A stretch of 64,000 nt of DNA from Corythucha ciliata (taxonomy: Eukaryota > Arthropoda > Insecta > Hemiptera > Tingidae): assembly GCA_038030265.1 (NCBI GenBank), contig CM075939.1, positions 25,401,253 to 25,465,252 of the forward strand. Direction: 5' to 3'. The notes beneath the pieces were generated by a model. That model was not told the DNA's origin. It worked only from the letters and a program-made list of their open reading frames with translations, and did no database searches. The position numbers and the translations under genes are program-made. Positions 24,903 through 36,924 of the stretch are shown here, one piece after another (the stretch's first letter is position 1; each line of letters starts with the position of its first letter).

Positions 24903-25142
24903 GAAGACGGGTGAAAATGAACCGCTATCGAGCAGAATTTTATGTAAATGGAAAACGCTATACGGAACAAACACCGAATAAAATTCATACTCGTGCCTAT
25001 AGTGTTAAATTGGGTCCGTTGCAAAACTATAACACGATTAAGCGCGACGAATCCTTCCCTTTGATTTTACATGTGTTAATAATCAAACCTTACTAAGTGC
25101 TGAGCAAGTGCTGACCATTTTTTTGAGTTTTGCAACGGGGCC
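24903..25142. mobile_element. Two abutting MITE pieces: half of the TAGCGTTCC family, then an intact CCGTTGC-family copy
   Basis: Bases 24903-24962 resemble the right half of the MITE at 7618-7759 (GAAGACGGGTGAAAATGAAC to GGAAAACGCTATA). Bases 25012-25142 are a foldback beginning GGGTCCGTTGCAAAAC and ending GTTTTGCAACGGGGCC. The same element, in the other orientation, is at 58533-58805, where a second MITE has inserted; this copy preserves the empty site at 25076-25078. Confidence 0.75.
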
Positions 25143-25159
25143 AAAGTATCATTTTCTCA

Positions 25160-25735
25160 GATTAGGCCACGAACATGCAGCGTTTTTTTTCTATTTCAGC
25201 CCAGAATAATCAGTGACTTTATTCTTTTATGAGCCAACGTTTTTCCTCGATTTTAGCCCCGTAGTTCCCTTCTGATACCATAAAATGACGTTTTCTCAAA
25301 TTATCTGCGAGTAAGCGTTTTCCCTCAATTTTATCAGCGAAATAGCGTTTTTCCAAATGTTATCCTTGAATTTGTGTATTTTCAATATTAACCGTTATAG
25401 CGCTTTTACACTTGAGATTCCGGTATCCGATTCCCGAATCAAGGGTTCTAAAAATACAATACGGCAAACACGCTCATTCACACACATACTCATTCACACG
25501 CTAATCTTGGTTATAAACCAAGATTCCGCATACTAATAGTATGCGATTCCGGAATCTAAGTGTGAAGGATCGCCTTGACTGTAGGATATTTTATTTTTAG
25601 TATCCTCGATACGGGAATCGGATACCGGAATCTCAAGTGTGAAAACCCCCTTAGCGTTTTTTTCTCAGTTTTAGCTGTGAATTAATGTATCTCTCAATTT
25701 TAGCCGCTATTATTAGCGCTTTTTCGCTTGACCTA
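25160..25735. repeat. Family-alpha array split by a 243-bp multi-hairpin foldback
   Basis: Alpha units flank 25403-25645, whose outer arms are CACTTGAGATTCCGGTATCC and the reverse. Inside it are two further perfect palindromes, AATCTTGGTTATAAACCAAG with ATT, and GCATACTAATAGTATGC, giving a cross-shaped folding potential. Confidence 0.7.
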
Positions 25736-26129
25736 CAGAGAAAGTGGCTATTTTCACCATGGCAACCTCACAACGAAATAAACACTTTAATCTAAGCGTG
25801 ATATTTGCTTATTTTACGTCAAGGAGTGAACGAAAGTACTTTACGTCACTGCTAGGAGTGACACGTTTGAAGTGAGTAGTGGTGAAGTGCCTCCCACTTG
25901 GTCGGTCAAGCGAAAAATAGCGTTCGCAACTCGTGAGGAGCGTCTTTACGCGCTCGTTGTTAGTAATGAGCGAACTCGGCTTCACCTCGATCGCCAAACA
26001 CAACTCGCGCGTAAAGTGACACTTTCCTCACTCGTTGTGAAATATCCTATTATTCAACTTTATCCGCGAATGCTCGAATTTTCAAAATTTAGCCCTGAAT
26101 TATTGATTTTATTCTCTTTGAGTTATTAG

Positions 26130-26400
26130 TGAGTAGCGGTAAAAGAAAAACTTGAGTTAGCTTTCTTTTGCAATTTTATCCACGGACTAAAATAAAACAC
26201 TAGAAACACCATTTTAGCGTTATTTTGATTTTCAGCAGAAAAAGGGCCACCTTAAGCCATGAATTAGCGATAATTTTTCTCAATTTTAGCTGTGATTTGA
26301 AATCGCTAAATCACTTCTCATACGCGCTCTTTCTCCATTTCAGCAGCGAAGCAACGATTTTCTCACATTATAGCCGAGCATTAGAGCTGTTTTTAAAATT
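26130..26400. repeat. Family-alpha degenerate array
   Basis: Units such as CATGAATTAGCGATAATTTT followed by TCTCAATTTTAGCTGTG. Confidence 0.55.
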
Positions 26401-26760
26401 TAATTAAAAAATGTATGCACATGACTGAGACTCAGGGATGTGTTCAGAAACCAACCTTAACCTTCACGTCTCCTTTAAGCGCTTCGAAACAGACGACACA
26501 TTTTTATAAACCATCACATTTTTCAACCCTTTAGTCAAGGCTTCGTAAAGGTGGGTTCCTGAATACGGCCCTCACTCTCATCTCGTCTCACACGACACGT
26601 GTTTCACTTTTCTATGACTCCCGCCCCCACCCCTGTTGAACTAAAATTGCCAATTTTTCAAATATTCAGCCATAGGACACTTGTAATTTTGCTCAAATTA
26701 GGATCCGCACTTGCAAATTCATATTTCTCTCTACCCCTTTCACAATCTCTGTGCTATCAA

Positions 26761-26866
26761 TGTGCTATGCGTCTGTGGCGATATTGCAACCAGACTTTAT
26801 TCCATCGAAAAATGAAGCATTTTGATAGGTTGCATAGGACTCATGGCTCATCAGACGCATAACACA
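26761..26866. repeat. Foldback (MITE-like) element, 106 bp
   Basis: Ends TGTGCTATGCGTCTG and CAGACGCATAACACA; inner GATATTGCAACC pairs loosely with GGTTGCATAG. Confidence 0.65.
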
Positions 26867-26869
26867 TCG

Positions 26870-27981
26870 TTTCGTTAAGCTCGGCGCACACGATGCATTT
26901 TTTGAGGCATGTTCACTTGCAGGTTGAAAAAATGGTTAACGAATGGTTTTTTTAAAAAAAAACAGACAGGAAATCCTTCTTCAAAAAATTCATCGTTGTG
27001 TGATAGATGGGCACAGTCAGGGCCGCGGCTAACTTACACAGAATTGGCACTGAAACTTGGAATTTCACTGAAATTTGGACCTGGAAATTTTGCGAAAATT
27101 GTGTCTGGAAACATCCAATTCCACCTGAGGGACCTGAGGGTCTCGTCAGCCTATACGACTCGATTCGTCGTGGCCGGCCAGCCCGGGATCCGAACCCACA
27201 AAAAACAATTGCAGGCTTGCAATACCACAGGTATTTAGCACAGAAACTTGCAATTTTCTCCGTAATTAAGACCCGTAACTAGCAATTTCGCTGAAATTAC
27301 TCCAGAAATTGAATACCCGAAACTTGCGTAATGATTTACGCAACAATTAAGACCCGAAACTTACATTCCCCGCAGGAATAAGATTGAAAGCTTCATAGCT
27401 TCAACTAACACCCCATAACGTTGCAATTTCGCCGAAATTAGGACCCGAAGACCCAAACTGTCAATTTTGGGTGTACATATTCAGCCATATTTGGGTGTAA
27501 TTCCGCTCACATCAACACCCCGCAGTTTTTCAAATTCATTCAATTGCAATATCAAATTCAAAGCCATGGGCGCAGAGGAAGCCGGCTTGCCCAGGGTTCG
27601 TGCCCACTAAAATAAAAAAAATAAAATAAAAACATTGAAAAGAATACTTCAAATTTTGCCGGATACTTGCCTTGTGCAATTTTGCGGCTATTCTTCTGAA
27701 GATTTTATGCACTGCTGAGGCCGGCTAGTCCGGGTCCCATGGTTTCCAAGAAAGATTCACGGAACTAAAAAATTTCGCGGAAATGAAGACCGAAAAGTGG
27801 CAATTTGGCAAGAATAAAAAATACCACAATCTAGCAATTTCAAGGATAATTAAACCATAAACTATGGGAATTCCGCAGATTTTTAGTTCCGAGTGATGTA
27901 ATTTCATGGCTACATTCGTCAGGATTCGGGTGCTGTGTTGGCTGGCTACGTGGCTAGTGGCTACTCTGGGTTCACAGCCTC

Positions 27982-28031
<50 letters not shown>

Positions 28032-28290
28032 AACCGAAACTTGTAATTTCGCGAAGTTTAATACCAATTTCATGCAATTTGCAGGTAAACTTTAATTTCT
28101 CAACATCGCAGACAACTCCGACGAATGACTATTTCTGCGACTATTTCTCTCAATTTTATCTGCGATTTGCAGAGTTTGAAATGTTTTTGTGAAAAAGTGA
28201 AATTTCACTTTTTTTTGCGTTTTTCTCCATTTTAGCCATGGATCGACGCGATGTCCTTGAAACCATGAATGAGCGTTTTTTTCAACTTTT
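26870..28290. repeat. Degenerate arrays, families beta then alpha, with a 46-nt poly(A)
   Basis: Beta units (GAAACTTGCAATTTTCTCCG, CCGAAACTTACATTCC) run from about 27030 to 28080 and include the recurring CCGGCTAGTCCGGGTCCC phrase. A run of about 46 A lies at 27984-28029. Alpha units follow to 28290. No supported gene. Confidence 0.55.
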
Positions 28291-28854
28291 TTATTTTATT
28301 TTTTGTTTTTTATAGGGCGAAATGTTCAGTTTTAATCCTAATCAGTTAGTTCTAAGGTGCAAATGGACGGTTTCCGATCGTACAGCTCGTTTCAAACAAG
28401 CACGAATTGAAGAAGTGTGGGGCCCCCTCATTGCTACGCTCTTGTCAAGATGTCTAAGCTCTTCTTTCCCCCATCCCCCTTGCCCCTTAACGCTTGCTCT
28501 CGTCCTTCCAAAAGCGATGCCTTCACGCGGACTTCGCCGCGTTCTGCCTGAGAACCGCTTCATGCGGTTCATGCAACAGATTGGGTGGCCGGGAGTAGGG
28601 CGTAAACTACCCCGATCTGGTCCCACTGTATTCTTGCGAATATTGTTCTTCAGTTTTCTCTCTCACACTGCTCGCTAGCAGTGCCGTCTTTAGTCGGGGC
28701 GGGTGCCCGACGGGCCTGGCCCGGGGCCCTCGTCAATGGGGGCCCCGGACCCTACTGACATTTTGTTTTCCATTATATGGGAAATCATCTTCATCTTCTA
28801 TCGATAGGCGATCGAACCTTGGATACAATTTTTTTTTGTAGGCCCAAATGTTTT

Positions 28855-28999
28855 ACCCCGTGTCCTACGTGGGGAGGGATCCGCACGACTTTAGCGTTTA
28901 GAGTGGGTTCAGTGTTAGCAGCGGGTGCGCGATTTTCATCGACAAGGCACGAATGTTTTCAGCTGAAATCACGCGATTTCCGCTCACGTACGACGGGGT
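28855..28999. repeat. Foldback, copy 2 of the CCCCGTG family, inside the hAT element
   Basis: Begins ACCCCGTGTCCTACGTGG and ends CTCACGTACGACGGGGT; related to 16914-17055. Confidence 0.7.
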
Positions 29000-29696
29000 G
29001 CCAGGGTTTTTTGTTTTTGATTCGGAGCCAGTAAAGCAACGGTGAAGGCGCAGGGGCTAATACCCAATTTGTGGTCAAAATAGTGATAAACCCTGATTGT
29101 TAAAATTGAGAAAAAGCGCTAGTTGGTGGCTAGAATTGAGAATATGGGCCCTGCCGCATAAAAATGCGCTGCTTCGGGGCTAAAATTCAGCCATATGAAT
29201 TCGCGGATAAAATTTAAAAATCACTAATTCGCGGGTAAAATTAAGGAATAGCGCTCAATCAAAAATGAGTAAATAGGAAGTTCACTGTTTCCGGGGTCAT
29301 TTCGCGGCTAAAAACGAGGTAAAGAAAGCGTACATTCACAGCCAAAGTTGAGAAAATTCACGGTTTCCAACGACCGTGAAATTCACGGAGTGAAATGTGC
29401 TAATTCATGGCTAAACCGAAATAAATTGCTAATTCGTTGCTAAAATCGAGCTGAACCCATATCGTCGACTAAAATGCGTGAAAAACGGAAATTGAGAAAA
29501 AGCACTTATTAACAGTTAAAAATTAGAAAAAGTAAATTGGCGAATTCATTTGAGAAAGCAAATTTGGGAAAAAACGCTAATTCTTGACCGTGCATGGCTT
29601 GTCCTGCTTTGATCTAGGGGTGGGCAGCTTTACGTGAGAACAAATCAGATGCATTCCAATGCCTACTGCTTATTTATAGTATATTACATTACAAGA

Positions 29697-29792
29697 TTAG
29701 TAAGTGGTGCATTACCTGCGAGTTTTTTGTTTGGCGGTCGAGGCTTGCCGAGGCCGCTAATTAAAAACGAGCGGGTAATACCACTTAATAAT
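29697..29792. repeat. Foldback inside the hAT element
   Basis: TTAGTAAGTGGTGCATTACC with TGCGAGTTTTT is mirrored imperfectly by AAAAACGAGCGGGTAATACC with ACTTAATAA. Confidence 0.55.
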
Positions 29793-30928
29793 CGAGTGAT
29801 GCACGTTATTTTTCGCGCAACCGTCGTCGAATATTACCCAGTTTTATTCTTTTGACAAAAAAAAAACATGTCTTAAGATATTTCTACAATCACGAATGAG
29901 GTGATAACATTTCAACAAAGGTTAAAACTTTTCATGTCAGTTTCAAACCTTTACAGTACAGTTTTCAAAAACTGAAGCTATAAAGTGCCAGGTTAGGAAA
30001 AATTCAACTTACTGGAGTAATCATGTTATCGTAATGGGCAACTTACGAAGCAGGTAGCGCGAAAAATAAATAAATAGTTTTTTTAGTGGGCCAAATATTA
30101 TATGAAATGGATCATTTCAATGAGGTAACCCCAAGAAATTTGGTTTTCCGCAAGCACATAATTCGGGTTTCAGTTCTTCAGCGAGAAGACACCGCGAAAT
30201 TAGTGTTTTAGTGATCTAGGGCCCCCAAAATTTGTTTTACAGCGAGGCAGAATCGTGAAGATGTTTTCATTAATGTGCTAAAACCACGTAATTATGGTTT
30301 TGAATGAGTTATATCCCCGCGAAATTGGGATTTCATACAAAAATAAAATATTAATCAAGCTACATATATTGGCAAAATTGTTGGTTTTTTTAGTAGGCGA
30401 AATCCGGGAAAGGATTTTTTAGTGAGGCAGACCTACGAACATGTCTTTTTGGCGTTAAAATTTAGATAGCGAAATCCGAGAAATTGGTTTTTAGTGAGCT
30501 AGACCCGCAAAATATATATATTTTTTTTTGCAAGAAAAATCGGTTGAAATTTGTTTGAATCAAGTAGCCCCGCCAAATCGGTGGTGATCCTGAATGATTT
30601 GTACTTTTTGATGGTATTATCAAGGTGTGGGCAGCTGCTCCACTACGTCTTCGATTTGGAGTCTAGTGGAGGGCAACTGCCCACCCATACCCACGCTCAT
30701 GGTTGACGGTTAAAAGTGAAAAAAGATGTGGCCAAACAAGAGATTGAATTTTATATCGATATTTCTCAAAAATGAGAAAAAATGGCTGTAAATAAGTACC
30801 TCGCCATGTGAACCTCACGTGGGAAAGAAAAAGTGCCCCCCTCCTTCACAACCTACAGAGGAGGCCCAATTTTATCCCGGGCCCGGGGCCCCCACTTCAG
30901 TAACAGTAAAGACGGCCCTGCTCGCTAG

Positions 30929-31369
30929 TTCAGCCCGAATCTGACAATGCAAGTTTGAAAGTAATATGTATAGTGCTAAGCAGTATAAAAAATGCAATGT
31001 TTTTGAAAACTTGATGTTTCTTGGGGATTGGAGGGAGATATCTTGTAATCCGGGCTTTATTCTATTGACTTAGGTCGGTCAGGCACCCCTTTTTCATGAC
31101 GGTAGGGGGGGGGGGTACCATAAGGAAGACCACCCCGGGCATCAGAATGCAACGCTTCGGCCCTGCACCCCTGCTCAAAGCTTCGTTTTATTGCTAAATT
31201 GCATTTGTTGCGTTTCTCTTTCTTATGAATTAAAGGTAACGCTATCTCAATTTGTACGTTCTGTGTGTCGTTTATCTTTGAACAAATTGAGCAATGCTAT
31301 CGGGCTTCATTTCTTTCTTTGTTGTACTCTTTCTTTCTCGAATTTTTGAAAGGGTCAGATCTCCTGAAA
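30929..31369. other. Spacer upstream of the 31.4-kb gene
   Basis: Contains a G tract near 31107 and a CT-rich leader (TTTCTTTCTTTG) just before the start codon at 31370. A promoter was not identified. Confidence 0.3.
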
Positions 31370-32349
31370 ATGATTTCCTGTCCCAAGTGTCACCATCAAT
31401 TTCTGCATAACATTAGGGCGCATCATGTCGGGGTTAATATGTGAGTTTTCCGTTTTTATTAGTACTCATTAGTAATCTTATGTTTTTTCGATTTGCTTAG
31501 ACAAGACTGTCCATCGGTGAGAGGGATCAGGGTGGGCGGTGTGCCGCCCATGCACCAAAATCAACATCATTTTCATCACCATACGAATCAGTCCGTCGTT
31601 TCCGCCACCAATCACCACGTATCCTTTTCGAATCGTTTCAACCGAGCCGTCAATAGCAGCGGAGGTCGCGTTGAAGCCGTACAGCCGTTATCGTCACCGT
31701 CCGTCGTTCGACAGATCGCCGCCGCCACCGGTCCTCACCATCGTCACACTAATACTTCGTCCTCCTCCATTTTGAAGATGAGAAATCGTGACACGGACTC
31801 GGCACCCGTTGTAGGCCACGTGCCGTCAGCCACGAGTCATTTGTCGACGAAGGATAAATTTTCTAAATTTTCGGCACTGCCCGCTATTCAAACGACGAAG
31901 CGTCCCCCGCTGTTGAGACAACGAACTTACGATGTGCTCGAACCGGTGTATGTCAAGGGACCCCCTAAGGTAAACAAGTTCAATTTTAAAAAAAAAATTT
32001 TCTATACCACTCCCCTACTAGATTTTCATTTGTCCAGGGTAAAGACACAATCAAACTTCCAGAAATCCGCCAAGTAACTTCTACGAGGAAAGTATCGGAG
32101 ACAAAAAAGCGTTCAACTCTTACCAATTCCAACGTCACCGGTAATACGTCAGTGACGACATCTCGTCATCAATCTCCAGAAAAGAAAAGAAATGCGCCAA
32201 AATCCACGGTTACCGGTGGGGGAGATTCGACAAAACTTCAGACAACAACCAGCAAACAAACTCGAACTCGACCCCAAAACTTCCGGCCTGAACAAATTTC
32301 GAAGGATGTACTCCCTGAGAGTCCGACTGCTTTCTGGTTTCCTATTTGA
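31370..32349 (+). CDS. Unknown protein with an N-terminal CxxC...HH motif and a long basic disordered tail
   Basis: Three exons, 31370-31440, 31501-31969 and 32038-32349, join in phases 2 and 0 to give 283 residues. Introns are 60 and 68 nt with GTGAGT...TTAG and GTAAAC...CCAG borders. The first 24 residues, MISCPKCHHQFLHNIRAHHV, hold a CxxC-x3-F...HH arrangement that could bind one zinc ion in the manner of a short C2HC or C2H2 finger. The remainder is rich in His, Ser, Thr, Arg and Lys (for example HQNQHHFHHHTNQ) and has no recognisable domain; it ends SPTAFWFPI. The ATG is the first in the open frame and sits behind a CT-rich leader; an untranslated or further upstream exon cannot be excluded. 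AATAAATATT follows at about 32512. I do not recognise the family. The gene converges on the gustatory receptor with about 360 bp between stops. Confidence 0.65.
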
Positions 32350-32708
32350 CACAAATTCAATTGTAGCGATACTTATTGTACGGGAATCGTGAAATTCTTC
32401 CAAAATTGTTATGAATATAAAGAGATTAAGATGCTGCTTCACGTTTGTGTTGTTCATATGAAATCAGGTCGCGAAAGAAACTGTATATTTATGTACAGGC
32501 TTGATCTGTTAATAAATATTATATTGCGTAAAAGGAAAATGTGTGATTACAATGTAAATACAAATTATATATTTTTATACGTATTAAAGAAATTATTCAG
32601 GAATAATGATAATTGAAGTATTCGTCCCCTTAGTTCTAGTATACACAGTGAACAGTTAAATAGTTGTAACAACCAATAACGCTTGAAGTATGGAACGGTT
32701 GAATAGAG

Positions 32709-33951
32709 TTAATGATCTAAGTTGAACTGAACTAAAATAACCAGATAAGTTGTAGCTGCGGCTAAAATCTGAAAATGATTTATTTGATGATGGTATTATC
32801 CTAATGTTTATTAAAACATACCGAAGTGACTAGGGGATAACCGACGAAGAAAAATCCGCAAGCAGAGAAATTTATGGTATGTTTCATCGTGACGTAGAGG
32901 TGAAGTTTTTCCTAAGTATAAAAACAATCAACAGTTATCCAACAGAAATGAAGGAAAGCAAAAGGTCCCTTACGTTGCTGCAAAGTTCTTTGCTTTCTCT
33001 CATCATTTTAAAAAGCGTATCGTTGAATTCGTCGGCCTAAAATGATGAGTATTTAATTTTAGATTATTTTAGATGTTTCACTTTGAAGATTACCTTCTCT
33101 TTTGTCTCCTCACAGGAATACGCCAGGGTAAATAAGATTATCGCCTGCCGTATACATTCTGTAGCTGAGTTGAGCGCACTTATTAAATCGTCAATTTTTA
33201 AGCAAACAATACAGTCATACACCGACAAGACTAGATTGATGAAAATTCCTGTGCACATGATCAAAAGTTGATACGAAAATAAATCGTTTGCCAGACAGGC
33301 CAATTCGATGCAGAGATAGTGGCGTTTTGTCAAAGACGTCAAATTCACATAATTCGGATGCATGTCGCTCAAAAGTCGTTTCAACTCGTGGCGAATAAGT
33401 TCAAGGCATAAACAAAAGATGGTTTCAATTAGGCAAAACATTAGCGAGGGGATTTCTTGAGCGGCGTAGTCGAGTGTGGCGCGATTCAGGATTGACCCAT
33501 GTTGATAAATTAACATACCCCACGAAGGAGACGCCTTGAAGACGACATACCAAAAAACGTAAGTGGCAAAAAAATAGCTGTCCTTGACGTCCGTCAGCTC
33601 TTTGAGACCTGTTAGTAATTTCTGGAAATCTCTTCGATGCAGCCAAAGGGCCACAGCGTGACTAAGTAGACAAATGTTAAAGGGCACGCTGCGCATATAG
33701 TCCAAGATAAAACTCAAGTTAGACCTGTCCGAATTCACCTCGTAATACAAGTCTAGCAAGGTTTTGAGAATAACACTGGCAAGGACAAGGACTGAACACA
33801 CTACAATTGAATATATCAACCAGAATGTAGTCACGAGGAATTCGTCATTGCACGGGACTAATCCAACCAACCGACCAACCACGAACAGTGGTTTGGTCGC
33901 TCGGCGTAATTTTTCAACCCGTTTAAATTCATCTCTCGGTTTGAAAAACAT
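32709..33951 (-). CDS. Gustatory receptor (insect Gr family), complete
   Basis: Four minus-strand exons, 33951-33094, 33036-32974, 32911-32822 and 32768-32709, all joined in phase 0, encode 356 residues. Insect gustatory receptors are seven-helix ligand-gated cation channels with the N-terminus inside the cell. The last exon carries ATTYLVILVQF, the hallmark TYhhhhhQF motif of the last helix, and the third exon holds the preceding FSACGFFFVGYPL stretch typical of the family. The long first exon starts MFFKPRDEFKRVEK, then has the family-like PLFVVGRLVGLVPC and several hydrophobic segments (TTFWLIYSIVVCSVLVLASV, FSYQLLIMCTGIFINLVLSV). Three short introns clustered at the 3' end are usual for this family. 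Borders are GTAATC...TTTAG, GTAAGG...CTTAG and GTATGT...TTCAG. The length suits an intact receptor (commonly 350 to 450). The ligand cannot be inferred. Confidence 0.9.
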
Positions 33952-35080
33952 TGTGGTTGACACAAAGATACACTTCGGACATTCCTATACCACTGTATGG
34001 GCTCGCTACCTGATGAATAAATCCATTATCGCACTCCTGCTGATTGAACGCTAGTATTATATGTTCAATAATGGCTATTGGAAAATGATGAGTCGTCTGA
34101 CAAATAGGCAACATTACTGTTATTGGTTATAGAAGAGGGAAAACTCTCAGAACAGTGAGCTGGAGGCATTTGTTTGCGCGCACATCAACCAACGTATAAG
34201 AGTATAATGTACATAATCGTTGTAATCTCAACGCCAACGATGCTTTTAAACACGATTGGTAAACGAAAAGGATATCACCAGCATTTCACTCAATTTTCTA
34301 TGCGCCTACCGTGTTGTACACAGAGAAAAGACGAAGTCGACTGTTCAACGATATTCACATGGAACGTAGCCAGCCCTTGACCTTAGAGGTAGTCAGCTTC
34401 GTCACGGGAGAAGAGATGTCAGATGAGCCATGGCGTGCTGCAGGCTCATATTGGGGGATAAATCGTCAATTCATTACAAGAAACTTAATTTGCACAGAAA
34501 GGGTCGTAATCTGTGAAAAAGTAACATATCTGCAGGGAAACTGTCATCGTAGCCTTCTATTCCGGATTTTCCGTCCGAAAACTGAAAATCCCCCCCCCCC
34601 CCAATCCAAGGGATGTACTTTCGGAGTTAAACTTGAGATAATCGGTAATTCGCACAACAAGGGTACCTACTAAGGCTACCTATAAGTTAGAACGATATCA
34701 ATCAATTATGAATGACATGTAGACCGTGGTATAGAAAGTCAAAATCATAAAATCGTGTTTCTTTTTACCGCAGGCCCCTTTTTTGGCACCAACTGCAGGC
34801 TCAAAATGATGAAAATGAAACAGAGTCGGTTTGGTTGCCTATACGATATGGGAAGGCGGACTCTTGTTAGAGGAGTTATTTGCAATTAAAATCTTTATCC
34901 CGGTCTAAATTTCATTCATAATTGATTGATATTGTTTTAACTTATGAGGTTTGACTCGATTGTCGCATGAATGAAATGCACTTTTCCCGACAGGGTGCTG
35001 TCGGAACAAAACTTTTTTCAGATTACGTTAATTTTCAGATCAGTTATATTAGGTTAAATGTATGTCCCAATTTCATCATT
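33952..35080. other. Spacer with a fragment of the 1.1 kb dispersed repeat
   Basis: Near 34967-35010 the string GAATGAAATGCACTTTTCCC is followed by a perfect stem CCGACAG/CTGTCGG, matching the 3' end of the dispersed element family. A C tract lies near 34590. Nothing else recognised. Confidence 0.4.
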
Positions 35081-35447
35081 GCGGAATGCGGAGTGCCTGG
35101 GTTCGAATCCGAAACCAGGATTGTGCCTTCTTCCCGCCCTGGCTTGATGCCTTGAAAGGCACATGACCAGGATTAAGCCTGTGAAATGACGGCCGGGAAG
35201 TGACCCGGCACGTGCAAGTCCTGGTTATCCTCGCTCCGCTCCCCGTCAGCCACACCAGCTGGTCAAGGCTGGTGCGTTACCGGTGTGGACCGCTTGGCGG
35301 TGGGGAGTTTTACAGGTGGTAAAGTTGGGCGAGGAGAGATACCCGTGAAATGAGCGCATAGTGCTACCGGCGAGCTGTTCTTTGTTGGTAATGTTGGAGA
35401 GAGCGTCGGTCAATGTGGTTGTTCGCGGGGATTCGAATCCGAAACCA
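35081..35447 (+). repeat. SINE-like element with two B-box motifs
   Basis: GGGTTCGAATCCGAAACC at about 35099 and GGATTCGAATCCGAAACC at about 35438 match the tRNA B-box consensus and form a direct repeat about 340 bp apart. The sequence between is GC-rich, unlike the AT-rich surroundings, and a T-rich tail follows the second box. This suggests a tRNA-derived SINE or two heads of one dimer. Confidence 0.5.
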
Positions 35448-36924
35448 TTTTTTTTTAATTTTATTTTTTGTTCCTCCCTTTTTGGCCCATCTCAGGATTT
35501 TTTACTCAAGATTTATTAGGCTGTAGGCAAATCAAATAAAAGAGACGGCTCAAAGTACAATGCCAATGAAATTTTTTGGTAATTGATTGGTCCAGTAAGG
35601 CATAGCGTTCATTTAATAGCTCCCTTCCGTCGAGAACTCCCCTGCCATATCAACGGATTTGGTTCTCTAGGGTCTCATACGAAAGCGCGTTCGTTTTTGA
35701 TTACTCGAGTCAATTTTGGGGGCAATTACACCAACAGCCGTGCGGTAGCGAATTTTCAACTAATTCAAACCCCTCTTTCACACCGTTCCCGTGGACCGAT
35801 TCATCTGGATCACGAACTCGTCCGAGATGTCACGCTGTTGATTTTTAGACCAAATTTGGTTGCCCCAAGTCAAAAATTGTGACCGTGATCGTGCTAAGAA
35901 GCATATAAATAGCAAATCGAACGACCTCGGGTTCGTGTACTAGGGGTTCTGAAACGTGAAAAAAAAGTATCACAACCCATATGTTCGACCATCAGGGCGA
36001 GACCAATAGTGCATTTTTTTAATGAAATGCACTAAAACCTAAAATGCAGGGCTTAAATTCGGGAATTTTGCCAAATTAACGGTTTCTGCAGGCATTTTGT
36101 GGCGTCCTCATCCTCGAACCCAAAAAAAGGCCTCAAAACTTGGAATTCATTGAAAAAAAACTCCGTATTTTTGGGGCTTGTTTCCTGTTTATACTTCCAT
36201 GTTCCCGTAAGGAAAGGAAGTATGATGTTCGTGAACAAAATAGAGATCATTCGGGGATAAATTGGAAAGGTTCACTAAACATGTTTGTAGCCCAGGGGGA
36301 TTGTCACAGGAAAGTGAAATATTATAGTCACATCACAAATATTATAGGCACAACATCAAGGAGAAACTGGACTTTTGGCTGAATTGGGGTGTTAACCAAC
36401 AGTAGTTCTTCAATTCTCTTTCACACAGGGCCATGCATCGAATTTGGTAAAGGACACACATTGTTGGGGTTGTTGGGTGGTTGGGGGGATGAGTGGTTTT
36501 ACTTATGAGGAGGAGAGCGAGAGGAGTACCAGTGAGGGGACACACTTGAAGTACCTTGAAATTACCGAAATACCTTGTATGCTGCGGTGGCGTCGATCAC
36601 CCGGCCGGGGGGTAGGGGAGACGCGGTCGATGTAAAGTCACTGATCGCTGACGAGGCGGTACACTATTATCGTGAGTTAAGCTAATTCAGTGTGGTACAT
36701 GGATTTGAGGTTTCGGCGGAGAGTGGGTTCGATAGCGGTGAGGCTTATACGAGGACGAGATAGAACTGAATGAAAAGGAAAGGGACGAGCTGGGGAAAAA
36801 CAACACCAGCAATGAAGGGTTCAAGGGGCAGTCGACTGGACGAAAAGAACATGTTTGACTGTCCGCTAATTGATTCTTCAACACACATGTCTATGACTTT
36901 TGATATTTTATTTACCTACTTATT
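35448..36924. other. Spacer with a reversed end fragment of the dispersed repeat
   Basis: Bases about 35940-36045 are a reverse-orientation copy of the first ~105 bp of the dispersed element (GAGACCAATAGTGCATTTTT, then AATGAAATGCACT). The rest is unassigned; G-rich stretches occur at 36450-36640. Confidence 0.45.

Larger units (their letters stand above)
28679..30920. mobile_element. Non-autonomous hAT-type element, 2.24 kb, with 8-bp target duplication
   Basis: Ends CAGTGCCGTCTTTAGTC and GTAAAGACGGCCCTG are inverted copies, and subterminal GGGCCTGGCCCGGGGCCC is mirrored by GGGCCCGGGGCCCC. The element is directly flanked by CTCGCTAG at 28671-28678 and again at 30921-30928, an exact 8-bp duplication as made by hAT transposases, whose elements typically begin CAG and end CTG. 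No transposase-like frame lies inside. Instead it holds a foldback (28855-28999), family-alpha units in reverse orientation (29040-29590), another foldback (29697-29792), family-gamma units (30120-30590) and a small foldback (30625-30698). Confidence 0.85.
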